Assembly (NCBI GenBank): GCA_934086935.1
Contig: CAKOIQ010000002.1
Coordinates: forward strand, 1 to 64,000
Reading direction: 5' to 3'
DNA length: 64,000 bases
Origin: an uncultured Bacilli bacterium
GTDB taxonomy: Bacteria; Bacillota_I; Bacilli_A; RF39; UBA660
The position numbers and the translations under genes are program-made. Every line of letters begins with the position of its first letter. Positions within the stretch are counted from its first letter, which is position 1. The notes under the pieces were generated by a model, which saw nothing but the letters and a program-made list of their open reading frames with translations, had not been told where the DNA came from and ran no database searches. Shown piece after piece: positions 44,248 through 53,045 of this stretch.

Positions 44248-45291
44248 CTACTTTTCTATATAACCACTAGTTTTCTTAGTATACATTTCATCAGAAATTT
44301 TTTGATATTTTTTTCCATCATAATCATCAGTAAATCCATTATATGCTTTGTATATTTCACCAGTTTCAGTGTTATAAACTCTTTCATACCCTAAGGTTGC
44401 ATCACTTTGTTTTTGACTCATAATGTCATAGGTGGCACTTCTTTTATTCCAAGAATCCATGATGCCATCAGAAATTTGATTACAGATACTACGAACACTT
44501 TGGAAGTTTTTCATAACTGCATCTTGAGCACTATTAAATGAAGAAATAAAAGCATCAGTAAATTCTAATGACGAAGTAACTTCATTTAAAGTATCTTCCC
44601 AATCTATTAATTCATCTTTAGGTGTAGTATAGAATATTGCATCGTAAACATTTAAAAAATAATTATCAATTTTTTTACCTGAAATTATATTTTCATAAAC
44701 GTAATATGAACCAGCATCATAAACATAAGCAGTAAATAATCCTTCAGCTTCTTTGCCACTTTCATCTTTAAATGTTGCTCTTAAGATGTCGCCACCAAGT
44801 AAACCAGTTCCTAGATTATCAATAACTGTGAAATCTGTTAATGTAGGAAATGTAAAAGATGCAGTATTATTTAAATGACCTAACTCATTAAAGATTTTAT
44901 AGAAACCTTCTGTTGTTTTAGGAGAAATTATAGAATTTTTAGCAAATATACTATCTGGATAATATTTTTTGTACCAGTTTTTGGCATCTTCGGATTTATT
45001 ATATCCTTCGGTTTTTAAATTAAAGAAAAATTGATATGAAGGATTTTGAGGATCATACATTTTAATTGTATAATGAATATAATCTCCAATCGTATTAACT
45101 ATCCATCCTTTAGGTTTTTTAATACTAAAATAAGTACTTTTATAGTCTTCAAGAACTACTTTACTTACTTCACTTTCTCTGATTTTGACATTATCCTTAG
45201 ATAGATTCTGAGTTAAGATTATAACTAACGCTAATATAACAATAACTCCAACTATTATTAAAGTACTTTTTTTATCTTTTAATTTATCCAC
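44248..45291 (-). CDS. membrane-anchored extracytoplasmic protein, unknown
   Basis: 347 residues: membrane helix (STLIIVGVIVILALVIILTQ), then a globular part, then the C-terminal block MSQKQSDATLGYERVYNTET followed by GEIYKAYNGFTDDYDG, a segment that recurs in exported Firmicutes proteins of unknown role. Upstream gap of about 70 bp to a terminator. It is the first gene of the pair with 43330. Confidence 0.72.
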   Translation of the reverse strand: MDKLKDKKSTLIIVGVIVILALVIILTQNLSKDNVKIRESEVSKVVLEDYKSTYFSIKKPKGWIVNTIGDYIHYTIKMYDPQNPSYQFFFNLKTEGYNKSEDAKNWYKKYYPDSIFAKNSIISPKTTEGFYKIFNELGHLNNTASFTFPTLTDFTVIDNLGTGLLGGDILRATFKDESGKEAEGLFTAYVYDAGSYYVYENIISGKKIDNYFLNVYDAIFYTTPKDELIDWEDTLNEVTSSLEFTDAFISSFNSAQDAVMKNFQSVRSICNQISDGIMDSWNKRSATYDIMSQKQSDATLGYERVYNTETGEIYKAYNGFTDDYDGKKYQKISDEMYTKKTSGYIEK

Positions 45292-45363
45292 TATAAATCG
45301 CCTACCTTAATAATATTATATTTTAATTGGAAGAATTAAACAATATTTTTATTAACAATTTAC

Positions 45364-45388
45364 AAAAAAACTATCAATAATGATAGTT
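45364..45388 (-). terminator. terminator of proS operon
   Basis: AACTATCA (45369-45376) pairs with TGATAGTT (45381-45388) around TTAT and is followed by 7 U on the minus strand. Confidence 0.8.
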
Positions 45389-45395
45389 CTTAGAT

Positions 45396-45506
45396 TTATT
45401 TCATGACAACTTTATATAGAGCAGTAGCAAATCCTATTCCAATTAAAATAGTTAGAAAGGCTGCTAATATTGCTAGTTTTGTTCTGGTTTTATTACTTAT
45501 TTTCAT
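45396..45506 (-). CDS. 36-residue single-span membrane peptide
   Basis: MKISNKTRTKLAILAAFLTI... one helix and a basic tail (ALYKVVMK). It starts with ATG at 45506, inside the proS 3' end (14 bp overlap), with AAGGA six bases before it, and stops just before the proS terminator. The overlap, ribosome-binding site and stop before the terminator all favour a real small protein. Function unknown. Confidence 0.65.
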   Translation of the reverse strand: MKISNKTRTKLAILAAFLTILIGIGFATALYKVVMK

Positions 45507-47187
45507 TTAGGTATTCCTTAATATAAGTAACTACTTCATCTAATTCGATGTCAATACTTTCTGTTTCTTTTCTTAGTTTAAACTCGACCTTTTTTTCTGA
45601 TAGTTTTTTACCTAAAGTGATTCTAATTGGAATACCAAGTAAATCTAAATCATTAAATTTTACACCTGGTCTTTCATCTCTATCATCTAATAAAGTATCT
45701 ATTCCAGCTTTATTTAACTCTTCATATAGTTTATTAGCTACTTCCATACATGTTTCATCTTTGGTATTTAAAGCGGCTAAACAAACTTTAAATGGTGCGA
45801 TACTTAGTGGGAAAATTATTCCTTTTTCATCGTTATTTTGTTCAATAACAGCAGCAAGAATTCTTCCAGGACCCATTCCATAGCATCCCATAACAACTGG
45901 ATGTGAGGTATTATTTTCATCTAAATATGTTAAACCTAGTTTTTCTGAATATTTTGTTCCTAATTTAAAGGTATTACCTATTTCAATTCCTTTTTTAAAA
46001 TATAGTTTCCCACCGCAATTTGGACAAGTATCATTTTCTTTAACATTTACAATGTCTGCACATAAATCATAATTAAAATCTTTTATATTAGCATTAATAT
46101 AATGATATCCTTCTTTATTGGCACCTACAACGAAGTTAGTCATGGTTTTAACTTCTTCATCGATAATAATTTTAGCATTAGTTAAATTAATTGGGCCAGT
46201 ATAACCGGGAACAGCATTAGATTTAGAAATTAATTCATCGGATGCAAATAATACTTCTTTACATCCTAATAACTTACATACTTTAGTTTCGTTTAATTCA
46301 CGATCTCCTCTGATAAAGAAGACAACTAATTCATTATCAATATTCATAAGTAAGGCTTTAACACTTTTTGTTACAGCGATATTTAGATAATTACATACTT
46401 CTTCAATAGTTTTAGCATGAGGAGTTTCTACTAATTGTAATTCTTTTAACTCCTCTTTTGTTTCGGTAATTTTATGAGTAGCAATTTCCATATTTGATGA
46501 ATATGAGCAATTATCACATAAAACTAATACATCTTCACCAATATCTGTAACGGCTTGAAATTCTTCTGATAAACTTCCACCCATTACTCCTGTATCGGCT
46601 TTAACGATAGCATAATTAACTCCAATACGATCAAATATTTTTTTATAAGCATCATACATTTTTTGATATGATTTATCTAATCCTTCATCATCTTTGTCAA
46701 AGGAATAAGCATCTTTCATAAAGAATTCTCTTACTCTAATTAAACCAAAACGAGGTCTTGCTTCATCACGATATTTAGGAGCGTCTTGATAAATTGTAAA
46801 TGGTAAATCTTTATAACTTCTTACCATAGATTTAGCAGCAATGGTAAATAATTCTTCATGAGTAGGACCTAAAACATATGGTTTATCATAACGATCTTTT
46901 AAATGAAACATTGAACTACCCATAGCTGCATTTCTTCCACAGGGTTCATAAACTTCTTCTGGAATTAATGATGGCATTAAAAGTTCAGTAGCTCCAGTTT
47001 TATCCATTTCTTCTTTAATTATTTTTTTAATATTATCTAATACTTTAAGACCTAATGGTAAATACATATAAATACCACTTGATACTTTTTTAATCATACC
47101 TGATCTAACTAATAGATTACCACTTGTTGAATCTTCATCTTTAGCGTTTTCTCTTAAAGTATAAAAGTAACTATTTTTAAGTTTCAT
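45493..47187 (-). CDS. proS: prolyl-tRNA synthetase
   Basis: 564 residues, prokaryotic-type class II. Motif 2 (RDEARPRFGLIRVREFFMKDAYSF) and motif 3 (GCYGMGPGRILAAVIEQ) and the inserted editing-type domain (about 230-380) are visible, then the anticodon domain (FKVCLAALNTKDETCMEVAN). Attaches Pro to tRNA-Pro. It has no T-box in front of it, unlike valS. Confidence 0.97.
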   Translation of the reverse strand: MKLKNSYFYTLRENAKDEDSTSGNLLVRSGMIKKVSSGIYMYLPLGLKVLDNIKKIIKEEMDKTGATELLMPSLIPEEVYEPCGRNAAMGSSMFHLKDRYDKPYVLGPTHEELFTIAAKSMVRSYKDLPFTIYQDAPKYRDEARPRFGLIRVREFFMKDAYSFDKDDEGLDKSYQKMYDAYKKIFDRIGVNYAIVKADTGVMGGSLSEEFQAVTDIGEDVLVLCDNCSYSSNMEIATHKITETKEELKELQLVETPHAKTIEEVCNYLNIAVTKSVKALLMNIDNELVVFFIRGDRELNETKVCKLLGCKEVLFASDELISKSNAVPGYTGPINLTNAKIIIDEEVKTMTNFVVGANKEGYHYINANIKDFNYDLCADIVNVKENDTCPNCGGKLYFKKGIEIGNTFKLGTKYSEKLGLTYLDENNTSHPVVMGCYGMGPGRILAAVIEQNNDEKGIIFPLSIAPFKVCLAALNTKDETCMEVANKLYEELNKAGIDTLLDDRDERPGVKFNDLDLLGIPIRITLGKKLSEKKVEFKLRKETESIDIELDEVVTYIKEYLNENK

Positions 47188-47249
47188 AATAACACTCCTC
47201 TTAAACTCTTTTAATTATATCAATATCTATTTAATTCTTCAAGATATAA

Positions 47250-47274
47250 GAAAAGCTTACTATAAATGTAAGCT
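47250..47274 (-). terminator. terminator of the 48806-47260 operon
   Basis: AGCTTAC (47254-47260) pairs with GTAAGCT (47268-47274) around 7 bases, then TTTTCTT on the minus strand. Confidence 0.7.
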
Positions 47275-48042
47275 CTTTCCTTTATATGTTTTAGCTTTAT
47301 TAATAAATCCTCTTAATCTTGGTAAGATAACAACTTCATATTGCATTTGGTATAAACTATTTGATGGTACAATTTGAGGTTCTTCTAAATCATAGCCATG
47401 TAATGCATAAATAACTTCTTTTTCATCATCAGTTAAATGGGAAATTCCTTCCAAGATTTCTTTTTTGCTATATTCGCTTAATGTGTTATAGATTGATTCG
47501 ATTTTAGTTTCTTTGTCTGCATGTGGTGAAAATAATTTATTGGCTTTATCTTCTTCAATAGTTGTTTCAATATAGTTTGTCATATTAAATAATGCAGTTC
47601 TAATAACTCTTTCAGGTGTATCTAATAAAGTAGATATTTCTTCAATACTATAACTTTTACCATAATATAACATAAAATAATTTTTATTTTGAGTGCCAAA
47701 ATATGTTAATATATCAAAAATTCTTTTAGCAATTTGATTTTTTATAAATTCTGGTTCGTCTTTATATAATGAACCAAATTTAATAGTAAAACGTGAATAA
47801 ACATTTACAACAACAGCTTTATAGATAAATTCAATTTCTTCCATAGCAGTTGCAACATTTACAATCTCATCAAATTTACATTCTAAGTTATGTTCTACAG
47901 CAGCGATGGCAAATAATGTTTTTCCATCTAATGTTCTTAAAATGCCATTTTTAATTTTTTCACCTTTTTCGGCATCTAAATAAACCACACTAATTACTTT
48001 ATTATATACTTTTGATTCAGGTTTCTTAATTGTATTTCCCAT
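47260..48042 (-). CDS. sigma-factor-related protein with HTH and repeat module
   Basis: 260 residues. Residues 115-165 (NYFMLYYGKSYSIEEISTLL, DTPERVIRTALFNMTNYI) look like sigma region 4: a helix pair plus helix-turn-helix. Residues ~188-247 (ILEGISHLTDDEKEVIYALH, GYDLEEPQ) match the module that occurs three times in the sigma-like protein at 55942 and twice in the sigma at 53955. There is no sigma region 2. It follows the 48048 gene by 5 bp in one operon with a strong promoter. Possibly a regulator that acts through the same partner as those proteins; function unknown. Confidence 0.75.
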   Translation of the reverse strand: MGNTIKKPESKVYNKVISVVYLDAEKGEKIKNGILRTLDGKTLFAIAAVEHNLECKFDEIVNVATAMEEIEFIYKAVVVNVYSRFTIKFGSLYKDEPEFIKNQIAKRIFDILTYFGTQNKNYFMLYYGKSYSIEEISTLLDTPERVIRTALFNMTNYIETTIEEDKANKLFSPHADKETKIESIYNTLSEYSKKEILEGISHLTDDEKEVIYALHGYDLEEPQIVPSNSLYQMQYEVVILPRLRGFINKAKTYKGKSLHL

Positions 48043-48047
48043 AATAA

Positions 48048-48806
48048 TTATTTCTCGATTCTTTCTATTTTTTTAGTTTTAATGGTTGTTAAATCATTTT
48101 TAGCTAAAATTGCAGATAATTTAGGTTCAATTATTAATTCATATGTCATACCTGTTAATGATTTATTAGCATCTGATGTAAAGATATCACCATCATATGA
48201 ACTGTATATAATTTCTCTATCTTCTCTAGATAATAAACCCATAGCATTTAGTATTGCTGAAGGTGAATAAGTTTTTCCTAAACCTTCTTTAAAACTAATA
48301 TGTTCATATTTTTTACTGTTATTATAATCTCTTTCTAATTCTAATTCGCCTAAACGGTATTTAATAAAGACAATTATATCATTTATATTTGATGATAAAG
48401 TTGGAATGTCTGTTTGGAATATTTTAAGTAAATCTTCTAGTGATACATCAGTTAAATATAATGTAATTAATCTAATATCTTCAAGTGGTAATGAATTTAT
48501 AATAATTTTTAAATCTTTAAGTGCTTGTGATTGAACACGACATGATTTCCCTTTAAAATACTCTGGAAAAGTACTGTATAAAATAGCAACACTTTTTTCA
48601 TCTGTTAAAATTGTAACTAAATCTAAGAAATCATTTAAAGCTTTTTTTAATAGTTTTTCGATTTCTTCACTTGAATTAGCATTATGAATAGCGACATCTA
48701 AAGCAAATCTTTCTTCAGATGGTAAAATGCTTTTAATTTGTTCAAATTCTTCAGAAGTTAATGAACCTGAGAATTCTAATAATTTTTCTTTATTTAATTT
48801 TTCCAT
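48048..48806 (-). CDS. sigma-factor-related protein with repeat module
   Basis: 252 residues. The middle (EDIRLITLYLTDVSLEDLLK, IFQTDIPTLSSNINDI) suggests a region-4-like helix arrangement. The C-terminal part (AILNAMGLLSREDREIIYSS, YDGDIFTS) aligns with the module of 47260 and 55942. The whole is helical and acidic. First gene of a two-gene operon whose promoter (48838-48865) has perfect hexamers, and an AGGGGAG ribosome-binding site. Not a member of a family I can name. Confidence 0.72.
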   Translation of the reverse strand: MEKLNKEKLLEFSGSLTSEEFEQIKSILPSEERFALDVAIHNANSSEEIEKLLKKALNDFLDLVTILTDEKSVAILYSTFPEYFKGKSCRVQSQALKDLKIIINSLPLEDIRLITLYLTDVSLEDLLKIFQTDIPTLSSNINDIIVFIKYRLGELELERDYNNSKKYEHISFKEGLGKTYSPSAILNAMGLLSREDREIIYSSYDGDIFTSDANKSLTGMTYELIIEPKLSAILAKNDLTTIKTKKIERIEK

Positions 48807-48837
48807 TTTATTTCTCCCCTTTTTGAAGTGCTATGTT

Positions 48838-48865
48838 ATTATACTCATTTCTGAGATTTTGTCAA
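48838..48865 (-). promoter_or_regulatory. near-consensus promoter of the 48806-47260 operon
   Basis: Minus strand: -35 TTGACA (48860-48865), 16-base spacer, -10 TATAAT (48838-48843). Both hexamers are perfect; the spacer is one base short. Confidence 0.85.
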
Positions 48866-48868
48866 GTT

Positions 48869-50950
48869 TTACTGAATTTTCTTAGAGAAACTGCCTTGGT
48901 TAGGAGACATTATTGTTTTAGAGAATGCTTCTATTTTATTTTTTAATTCTTCAAAACGTGATTCCATGTCTGGATGTTTGGCAATTTCATGAAGATTTAT
49001 TTCAAGTTCTTGTCCAGATTTATTCCTAATAATTAATTTATCAATAATTTTAGCATAAATAATTGAAGCATAATCTTCTAATACTTCTTGATATTCGGTT
49101 CCAATAAAATCTTGATAATGTAATATTCTATCTAATAAAATCGATTCTTCAAAATCATTTATAACTAATTTTTTTATTTTTAATCGACATAAACCAAATT
49201 CAAGTTCTTCCACTGAAGCGGGGATAATAAGTGTTTCTATAAAAACTTCAAGACGATTGCGCCATGAATATTTTTGAGCAACATCTATTTTTATTTTTTT
49301 AATACCAGATTGAAATTCTAATTTTCTTAAATCTAAATCAGTAGGATCGATTCCGGTTGAAACTAGTCTAATTTCAAAGTTTTTTAGAGATGGAGGCATT
49401 AAAACATTTTTATTTAAAAATCGAAGAACATCTATAAATACTTCGGAAATTGGTTTTAATTTTGAGAATTGTGAACCTATTTCAATTTTGGGACTTGTTT
49501 TGACCCAATCGTAGTATGTATAAACATAATTTTGAGATATAGAAGTAAAACCATCTGGGAATTCATAAACATTGGAATTATTTTTAGAAGTGAACATTTC
49601 ATAGATATTACTTAAATTACTTAGTTTTTTTACACCTAACCCATTGCTTTTTAGAAAATCCATAAGAGTACTATAGGGTTGTATATCATTTAATATTCTT
49701 ATATATGTAGATAATGGTATTGTTTCTGATAAGACGGCATCAGGTAGAAAACAATTTGCCAAATTAGCGTTACAAAATTTAGTTGAAAAGAATTCATTTA
49801 ATCCATCTTTGTTATCTAATGATAATAATAATTTTCTTTTAATTTTATCAGATAAGATATGGATATAATCAAACTTACTATTTTCATCTCTTAAATAGTC
49901 ACTAATAGCATTTATTAATCGAGTACATTTTAGTTCTTGTGAATTTGTATAGTACTCTCCAAGATAAGTTTTAATAAAAGGGCTCTCACCTTTTATTAAA
50001 TTGTTTAATTTTTCCATAATAATTTTTTCATATACTTCTTGTTCATTTTGATAAAGATTATTTTTGTTAAAATAATTATCTTGAACTGATTGACTATCTA
50101 TAACCTCATCATCCCTACTTAATAATACCTTAAGTTTTACATTATATAATTCTTGTATTTCTCTTTTAGAAATTAAATTTCTTCCAAATAAATAAAATAA
50201 CATAAATCTATTTTCTAAATTTATTATATTTGAGTATTGTTTAGATAAGTCTTTACTTGCCTTTAAATCTTGAAGTTGTTTTCTAATTTCATTAATCTCA
50301 TCTTTGTGATGATAAACATATTTTTCTAAATACATTTCAGATATTATCATTTCAGTTGTATATCCTGAAGTTGAAGACTTAGAATAAACTTTTCTTAAGT
50401 ATTTTTTTCTATCTAAATATGCTTTTTGTTCTTCATTAGCTAAAGTTAGAACATGTTCATTTGATTTAAAATTTTTTATTTCTCTTTCTAGTGCACCTAA
50501 TTGATTTTTTAAAGTTATTAAGGAAAGTTGGATTGCATTCATGGCATTAATAATGGCATTTTTCTTTTTTAAGGATAAGAATGGTTTTTCTTTTTTGATT
50601 TCATCTAAAGCTACTAATCTTATAATTAATGTTTTGTAAATGCTTCTTATTTCTTCTAAGTATAGTTTTAACTTAGTGACAACATAATCAAATTGATTAG
50701 ATATTTCTAAGTTATTTAATAGTAATTCTGTATACATGAATACTTCCTCGTGCATATTTCCATTGTCTAACTCTTTGCTTAATCTAATATTATCTTTAAG
50801 AAGTTCTTCGTATTCAGATTTAGTTTTATTAAGAAATCTAATATCACTAATATGCTCTCTTTGAGGAATGGGAAAAAGATTGGATATATCTACTAATCCA
50901 ATTTGATTATTCTTTTTAAAAATAGTTTTAAAGTGTTTAAATATTTCCAT
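48869..50950 (-). CDS. large coiled-coil protein with leucine-rich C-terminal part, unknown
   Basis: 693 residues, no signal peptide and no membrane helix. Residues ~1-330 are helical with coiled-coil-like stretches (EYEELLKDNIRLSKELDNG; LITLKNQLGALEREIKNFKS). Residues ~480-600 have a leucine-rich-like rhythm (NKNVLMPPSLKNFEIRLV, SVEELEFGLCRLKIKKLVI), followed by a helical end. It lies next to the sigma-like operon with its own start; the 48868 gap holds that operon's promoter. I do not recognise a family. It may be a partner of the neighbouring sigma-like proteins; inference from position. Confidence 0.75.
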   Translation of the reverse strand: MEIFKHFKTIFKKNNQIGLVDISNLFPIPQREHISDIRFLNKTKSEYEELLKDNIRLSKELDNGNMHEEVFMYTELLLNNLEISNQFDYVVTKLKLYLEEIRSIYKTLIIRLVALDEIKKEKPFLSLKKKNAIINAMNAIQLSLITLKNQLGALEREIKNFKSNEHVLTLANEEQKAYLDRKKYLRKVYSKSSTSGYTTEMIISEMYLEKYVYHHKDEINEIRKQLQDLKASKDLSKQYSNIINLENRFMLFYLFGRNLISKREIQELYNVKLKVLLSRDDEVIDSQSVQDNYFNKNNLYQNEQEVYEKIIMEKLNNLIKGESPFIKTYLGEYYTNSQELKCTRLINAISDYLRDENSKFDYIHILSDKIKRKLLLSLDNKDGLNEFFSTKFCNANLANCFLPDAVLSETIPLSTYIRILNDIQPYSTLMDFLKSNGLGVKKLSNLSNIYEMFTSKNNSNVYEFPDGFTSISQNYVYTYYDWVKTSPKIEIGSQFSKLKPISEVFIDVLRFLNKNVLMPPSLKNFEIRLVSTGIDPTDLDLRKLEFQSGIKKIKIDVAQKYSWRNRLEVFIETLIIPASVEELEFGLCRLKIKKLVINDFEESILLDRILHYQDFIGTEYQEVLEDYASIIYAKIIDKLIIRNKSGQELEINLHEIAKHPDMESRFEELKNKIEAFSKTIMSPNQGSFSKKIQ

Positions 50951-51007
50951 TTTTAATCCTCTGTTTGTAGTTAGTTATAATATCATTCGATATAATTTTT
51001 ATCAATA

Positions 51008-51031
51008 TAAAAACTTCATTAAAAATGAAGC
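51008..51031 (-). terminator. terminator of the HTH regulator operon
   Basis: CTTCATT (51014-51020) pairs with AATGAAG (51024-51030) with U residues on the minus strand. Confidence 0.7.
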
Positions 51032-51033
51032 TT

Positions 51034-51360
51034 TTAATATTGATATTTATTTGCAATTTTAATTACACCATAGTTTTTACATTCCAGATAATAGATTTTA
51101 TTATCTAATTCATAAGGATTAAGATATGAATTATTATTTTCATAATCAATGTTTTCATATTTATATTTTGTTATACCATTTAAAATAAAACATAATCTTA
51201 TTGATCCATTTCTTGTTAAATAAAAATAATATATTAAAATAATATTTACTAATAATAAGATAATATATAAATATTGTTTTTTCTTAAAAATTAAATAGAT
51301 AAATAATACAGATATAAATAATAATAAAAATAAAATAATTAATGGTTTAATCTTCTTCAT
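51034..51360 (-). CDS. small membrane protein coupled to an HTH regulator
   Basis: 108 residues with two or three hydrophobic segments (LIILFLLLFISVLFIYLIF, YLYIILLLVNIILIYYFYL) and a C-terminal soluble tail (YECKNYGVIKIANKYQY-like, two Cys). It overlaps the regulator gene by 14 bp, so the two are co-translated and may interact at the membrane. No family recognised. Confidence 0.65.
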   Translation of the reverse strand: MKKIKPLIILFLLLFISVLFIYLIFKKKQYLYIILLLVNIILIYYFYLTRNGSIRLCFILNGITKYKYENIDYENNNSYLNPYELDNKIYYLECKNYGVIKIANKYQY

Positions 51361-52513
51361 CTCCTAGTTGTTCATATTGTAGATAGCCATAGATTCCAGT
51401 AAATTCAGATTGATATAAGGTAATGAATTCTTTGGCTTTAGATTCAATGGTTTCATTAGTGATAACTTTAGTTTTACGACCATAAAGAATATTGTTTTTC
51501 ATATCATAAACGTATGGATTAAGTAAATATCCTTCATCATCTAATTCAGAAACAGATAAAAATCTAGAGTTAAGTCTTCCATAGAAGATAAAATTTGGTT
51601 TTTTATAACGATAAATATTGCCATTTTTAGTTAAAGTTACATACATTTTAGATTTATCTTTAAAGATTTTATGAAATGTGATTGAATCATCTTGGGTGTA
51701 ACCTTTTTTAATTAAATGATTAATGGTTTTATCATTGGACTCAGTCGTTGTAGTCTTTTTTGTTTGATTATCTAAAGAAATAGGATTTTCTTTTGGATAA
51801 TAAAATTTATTATTTTGCATAATTAATTCATTATTAATTTTTATAGTTTCTTTTACTTCTTTTTGATCTTTTAGATAAGTTATTTCTAAAGTCCATTTAT
51901 CTTTATTATTAATAATTTCTTTAGTAAAAATTTCATTATATCCATAATCTTCGATAATAGTATGACTTTCTAAACTGGTACCTGATATTATTCTTTTGTC
52001 ATTATATTTAAGTTCTAAAATTTTAATATCATCTTTTTTGATTTGGGAATTTTTAATATTGATATGCCCAAATGAATAAATATATTTAATATTTGAAGTT
52101 AATAAAAATCCATCGACATAATCAAAATTTTGACCATTTGCAGATAAACTATATCCTTTAACTTTATTATAATTACTTAAATAAAACAGAGAAAGAAAGC
52201 TTACTATAAATAAGATTATTAATGAAATAATAGCTATCATACTTTTTTGTTTTTGTTTCTTTTCACGATATTTAATATATTCAATATAACCATCTTCATT
52301 ATTTTTTTCTTCACCATTGAGAAGTTCAATAATGTTAATTTTTAATATTTCACACAATTCTGACATAATTGAAACATTAGGAAGATTTAAACCTCTTTCC
52401 CATTTACTAACAGCATTTTTACTGATGTTTAGTTTTTCAGCCACGTCTTCTTGAGTTAGTTTTTGTTCTTTTCTTTTGGTACTTATAAATTTACCAATCT
52501 TTTCTTGTTTCAT
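51347..52513 (-). CDS. XRE-type HTH regulator with membrane helix and extracytoplasmic domain
   Basis: 388 residues. Residues ~5-60 are an XRE/Cro helix-turn-helix (FISTKRKEQKLTQEDVAEKL, NISKNAVSKWERGLNLPN). A membrane helix is at about 90-115 (MIAIISLIILFIVSFLSLFY), followed by ~270 residues outside the membrane. This architecture (HTH inside, sensor outside) resembles one-component membrane regulators. Targets unknown; the coupled small membrane protein is the likely partner. Confidence 0.82.
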   Translation of the reverse strand: MKQEKIGKFISTKRKEQKLTQEDVAEKLNISKNAVSKWERGLNLPNVSIMSELCEILKINIIELLNGEEKNNEDGYIEYIKYREKKQKQKSMIAIISLIILFIVSFLSLFYLSNYNKVKGYSLSANGQNFDYVDGFLLTSNIKYIYSFGHINIKNSQIKKDDIKILELKYNDKRIISGTSLESHTIIEDYGYNEIFTKEIINNKDKWTLEITYLKDQKEVKETIKINNELIMQNNKFYYPKENPISLDNQTKKTTTTESNDKTINHLIKKGYTQDDSITFHKIFKDKSKMYVTLTKNGNIYRYKKPNFIFYGRLNSRFLSVSELDDEGYLLNPYVYDMKNNILYGRKTKVITNETIESKAKEFITLYQSEFTGIYGYLQYEQLGDEED

Positions 52514-52651
52514 TTTTCATCCTCTTTTCTGATTAAAGTTTAGCAAGATTAATTATTATTTTAAACACACTTATGGTTTACTTCAAGAAAAAAACATTTT
52601 TAAAGTATTTCATTTTAATTTATTATTAGCTAATTCTTACTAAATCACACC

Positions 52652-52675
52652 AAAAAAGACGTTATTAAAACGTCT
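52652..52675 (-). terminator. terminator after the mini BspA-like gene
   Basis: AGACGTT (52657-52663) pairs with AACGTCT (52669-52675), with 6 U on the minus strand. Confidence 0.75.
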
Positions 52676-52677
52676 AA

Positions 52678-53043
52678 TTATGATTTTACTACAAATGTTA
52701 GACCAGATGATTTATTACTACTTGCATTAAATTTATCTGCATCTGTTTGTGTACGTGCATATCCGGTTGTTGCACTAATATTTTGAAACATATTTGACAT
52801 ATTTGTTACCATAATTGAATATGATGCCGCAGCATTTCCAGTATTTTTTACTGTAAATGTTTTGGAATCACTCCATCCTGGATAGATAGTTGCTCCTATA
52901 ATTTGCTTTGAACCATCAGTATATGTTACCTCTAGATTACCTGCTCTACTTATGATACTACTACCTTCATCTCCATTATCAATTACTGCTGTATAAAATG
53001 CATAACTTATACCAATAAAAGCAATTAATAAAAAAACTATCAA
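52678..53043 (-). CDS. truncated BspA/TasA-like surface protein (probable remnant)
   Basis: 121 residues from a TTG start at 53043, three bases after the murB stop; no ribosome-binding site and no basic N-terminus, so the true 5' end seems lost. It has a hydrophobic signal (VFLLIAFIGISYAFYTAV) and part of a TasA-like domain (GWSDSKTFTVKNTGNAAASY), which joins directly to the middle of one DUF285 unit (VTNMSNMFQN) and the tail SATTGYARTQTDADKFNASS. All but part of one repeat is missing compared with 35753, as if deleted. It may still be made by reinitiation after murB. Confidence 0.5.
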   Translation of the reverse strand: MIVFLLIAFIGISYAFYTAVIDNGDEGSSIISRAGNLEVTYTDGSKQIIGATIYPGWSDSKTFTVKNTGNAAASYSIMVTNMSNMFQNISATTGYARTQTDADKFNASSNKSSGLTFVVKS

Positions 53044-53045
53044 TG

